Origin: Dehalococcoidia bacterium
GTDB taxonomy: Bacteria; Chloroflexota; Dehalococcoidia; Lucifugimonadales; SHYT01
Length of the DNA: 64,000 nt
Assembly: GCA_009693045.1 (NCBI GenBank)
Contig: SHXZ01000001.1
Span: 186,001-250,000, forward strand
Reading direction: 5' to 3'
Shown here: one piece after another, positions 63,457 through 64,000 of the stretch
How positions within the stretch are numbered: the first letter of the stretch is position 1
Layout of the letters: each line of letters starts with the position of its first letter
The notes under the pieces: model-generated
Seen by the model: only the letters and a program-made list of their open reading frames with translations
The model's database searches: none
What the model was told of the DNA's origin: nothing
Translations under genes and position numbers: made by a program

Positions 63457-64000
63457 GTGTTCACCCACTTACACACCCATACCGAATACAGCCTGCTGGA
63501 CGGCCTCTGCCAGATCCAGCCGCTTGTGCAACGCTGCAAAGAACTGGGGATGGCCGCGCTGGCCATCACCGACCACGGCGCCCTGTACGGCGCCGTCGAG
63601 TTCTACCAGGCCTGCCGCGACGCCGGCGTCAAGCCAATCATCGGCTGTGAGCTGTACGTCGCCAGGGACACCCGCCACTCCCGCGCCGCCGGCGACAAGC
63701 AGCCGTATCACCTCACCGTCATCGCCAAGAACAACGCGGGCTACCACAACCTTGTCCAGCTCGTCACCAAGGCGCACCTGGAAGGTTTCTACTACAAGCC
63801 GCGCGTTGACCGGGAGCTGCTCGCCCAGCACCGCGAAGGGCTGATCGTCCTCTCCGGCTGCCTCAACGGCGAAGTCGCGCGCCTGCTCACCGAAGGTCTG
63901 CGGGACGAGGCCGAGGCCACCGCGCGGTGGTACGCCGAGACCTTCCCCGGCGACTTCTTCCTGGAGCTCCAGCGGCACGAAGCCGTGCCCGGGCTGGACG
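63457..64000 (+). CDS. dnaE: DNA polymerase III subunit alpha, N-terminal part (3' end outside window)
   Basis: The first 181 residues, cut at the window edge. FTHLHTHTEYSLLDGLCQIQ is the PHP domain start of DnaE, followed by ALAITDHGALYGAVEFYQAC, VKPIIGCELYVARDTR, YHLTVIAKNNAGYHNLVQLV and IVLSGCLNGEVARLL. The start is GTG 63457, directly before the conserved Phe-Thr-His. Confidence 0.95.
   Translation, partial: MFTHLHTHTEYSLLDGLCQIQPLVQRCKELGMAALAITDHGALYGAVEFYQACRDAGVKPIIGCELYVARDTRHSRAAGDKQPYHLTVIAKNNAGYHNLVQLVTKAHLEGFYYKPRVDRELLAQHREGLIVLSGCLNGEVARLLTEGLRDEAEATARWYAETFPGDFFLELQRHEAVPGLD

Overview
The window is a dense, G+C-rich (about 60 % or more by eye) bacterial chromosome segment with about 60 protein genes or gene remnants and one tRNA. 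An F420 ligase gene, two candidate selenoproteins, XdhC/MocA molybdo-enzyme maturation genes, MaoC-type dehydratases, paired zinc alcohol dehydrogenases and many dispersed palindromes fit a Chloroflexota genome of the Dehalococcoidia/SAR202 type. That placement is an inference from gene content; no marker tree could be run.

Layout. 1-5.9 kb: end of ilvE, a small membrane protein, a PAP2-like protein, a thioredoxin-fold gene next to a UGA-containing glutaredoxin-like gene, a secreted matrixin-like protease with a lipoprotein, and argC. 6.0-8.0 kb: tRNA-Glu followed by a broken AAA ATPase gene and a PIN-like gene (probable island). 8.0-20.3 kb: thioredoxin-fold protein, prepilin peptidase, dehydrogenase, methyltransferase, epimerase, xdhC-mocA, an LldE-like Fe-S protein, a REP-associated transposase between its palindromes, two tandem alcohol dehydrogenases and an MFS transporter. 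20.8-28.3 kb: complete F-type ATP synthase operon, with an AtpB carrying a roughly 130-residue insertion and an unlisted 32-residue membrane peptide gene between atpB and atpE. 28.8-38.3 kb: rex, two oligopeptide-type permeases, prfA-prmC, rsmG and a flippase-like membrane gene, a methyltransferase and a haloacid dehalogenase. 38.5-43.6 kb: purine genes purF, purM and purH on the minus strand, with a hicBA toxin-antitoxin pair lying between purM and purH. 43.7-49 kb: a broken HEPN-like gene with its partner, cofE, a zinc-ribbon protein, two MaoC-fold proteins and a UGA-containing OsmC-like gene. 49.3-64 kb: ftsH with an unusual domain insertion, a cluster of small genes, a PHP phosphoesterase, a truncated Fic gene, mutS2 with repeats inside its reading frame, an SRPBCC protein, an aroK-aroB fusion, two paralogous MFS exporters and the start of dnaE.

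The strongest unusual signals are: (1) FtsH carries a second, diverged copy of its extracytoplasmic domain inside the M41 protease domain; (2) two redox genes have in-frame UGA exactly at the catalytic Cys position, each followed by a plausible bacterial SECIS hairpin; (3) at least five families of dispersed palindromic repeats occur, one beside a RAYT transposase and one lying in frame inside mutS2; (4) the AtpB insertion. Several genes (the AAA ATPase, hicB, a small NIPSNAP-like gene, the HEPN-like gene) are broken by single-base shifts or a nonsense codon. Some of these breaks sit at homopolymers and may be assembly errors.
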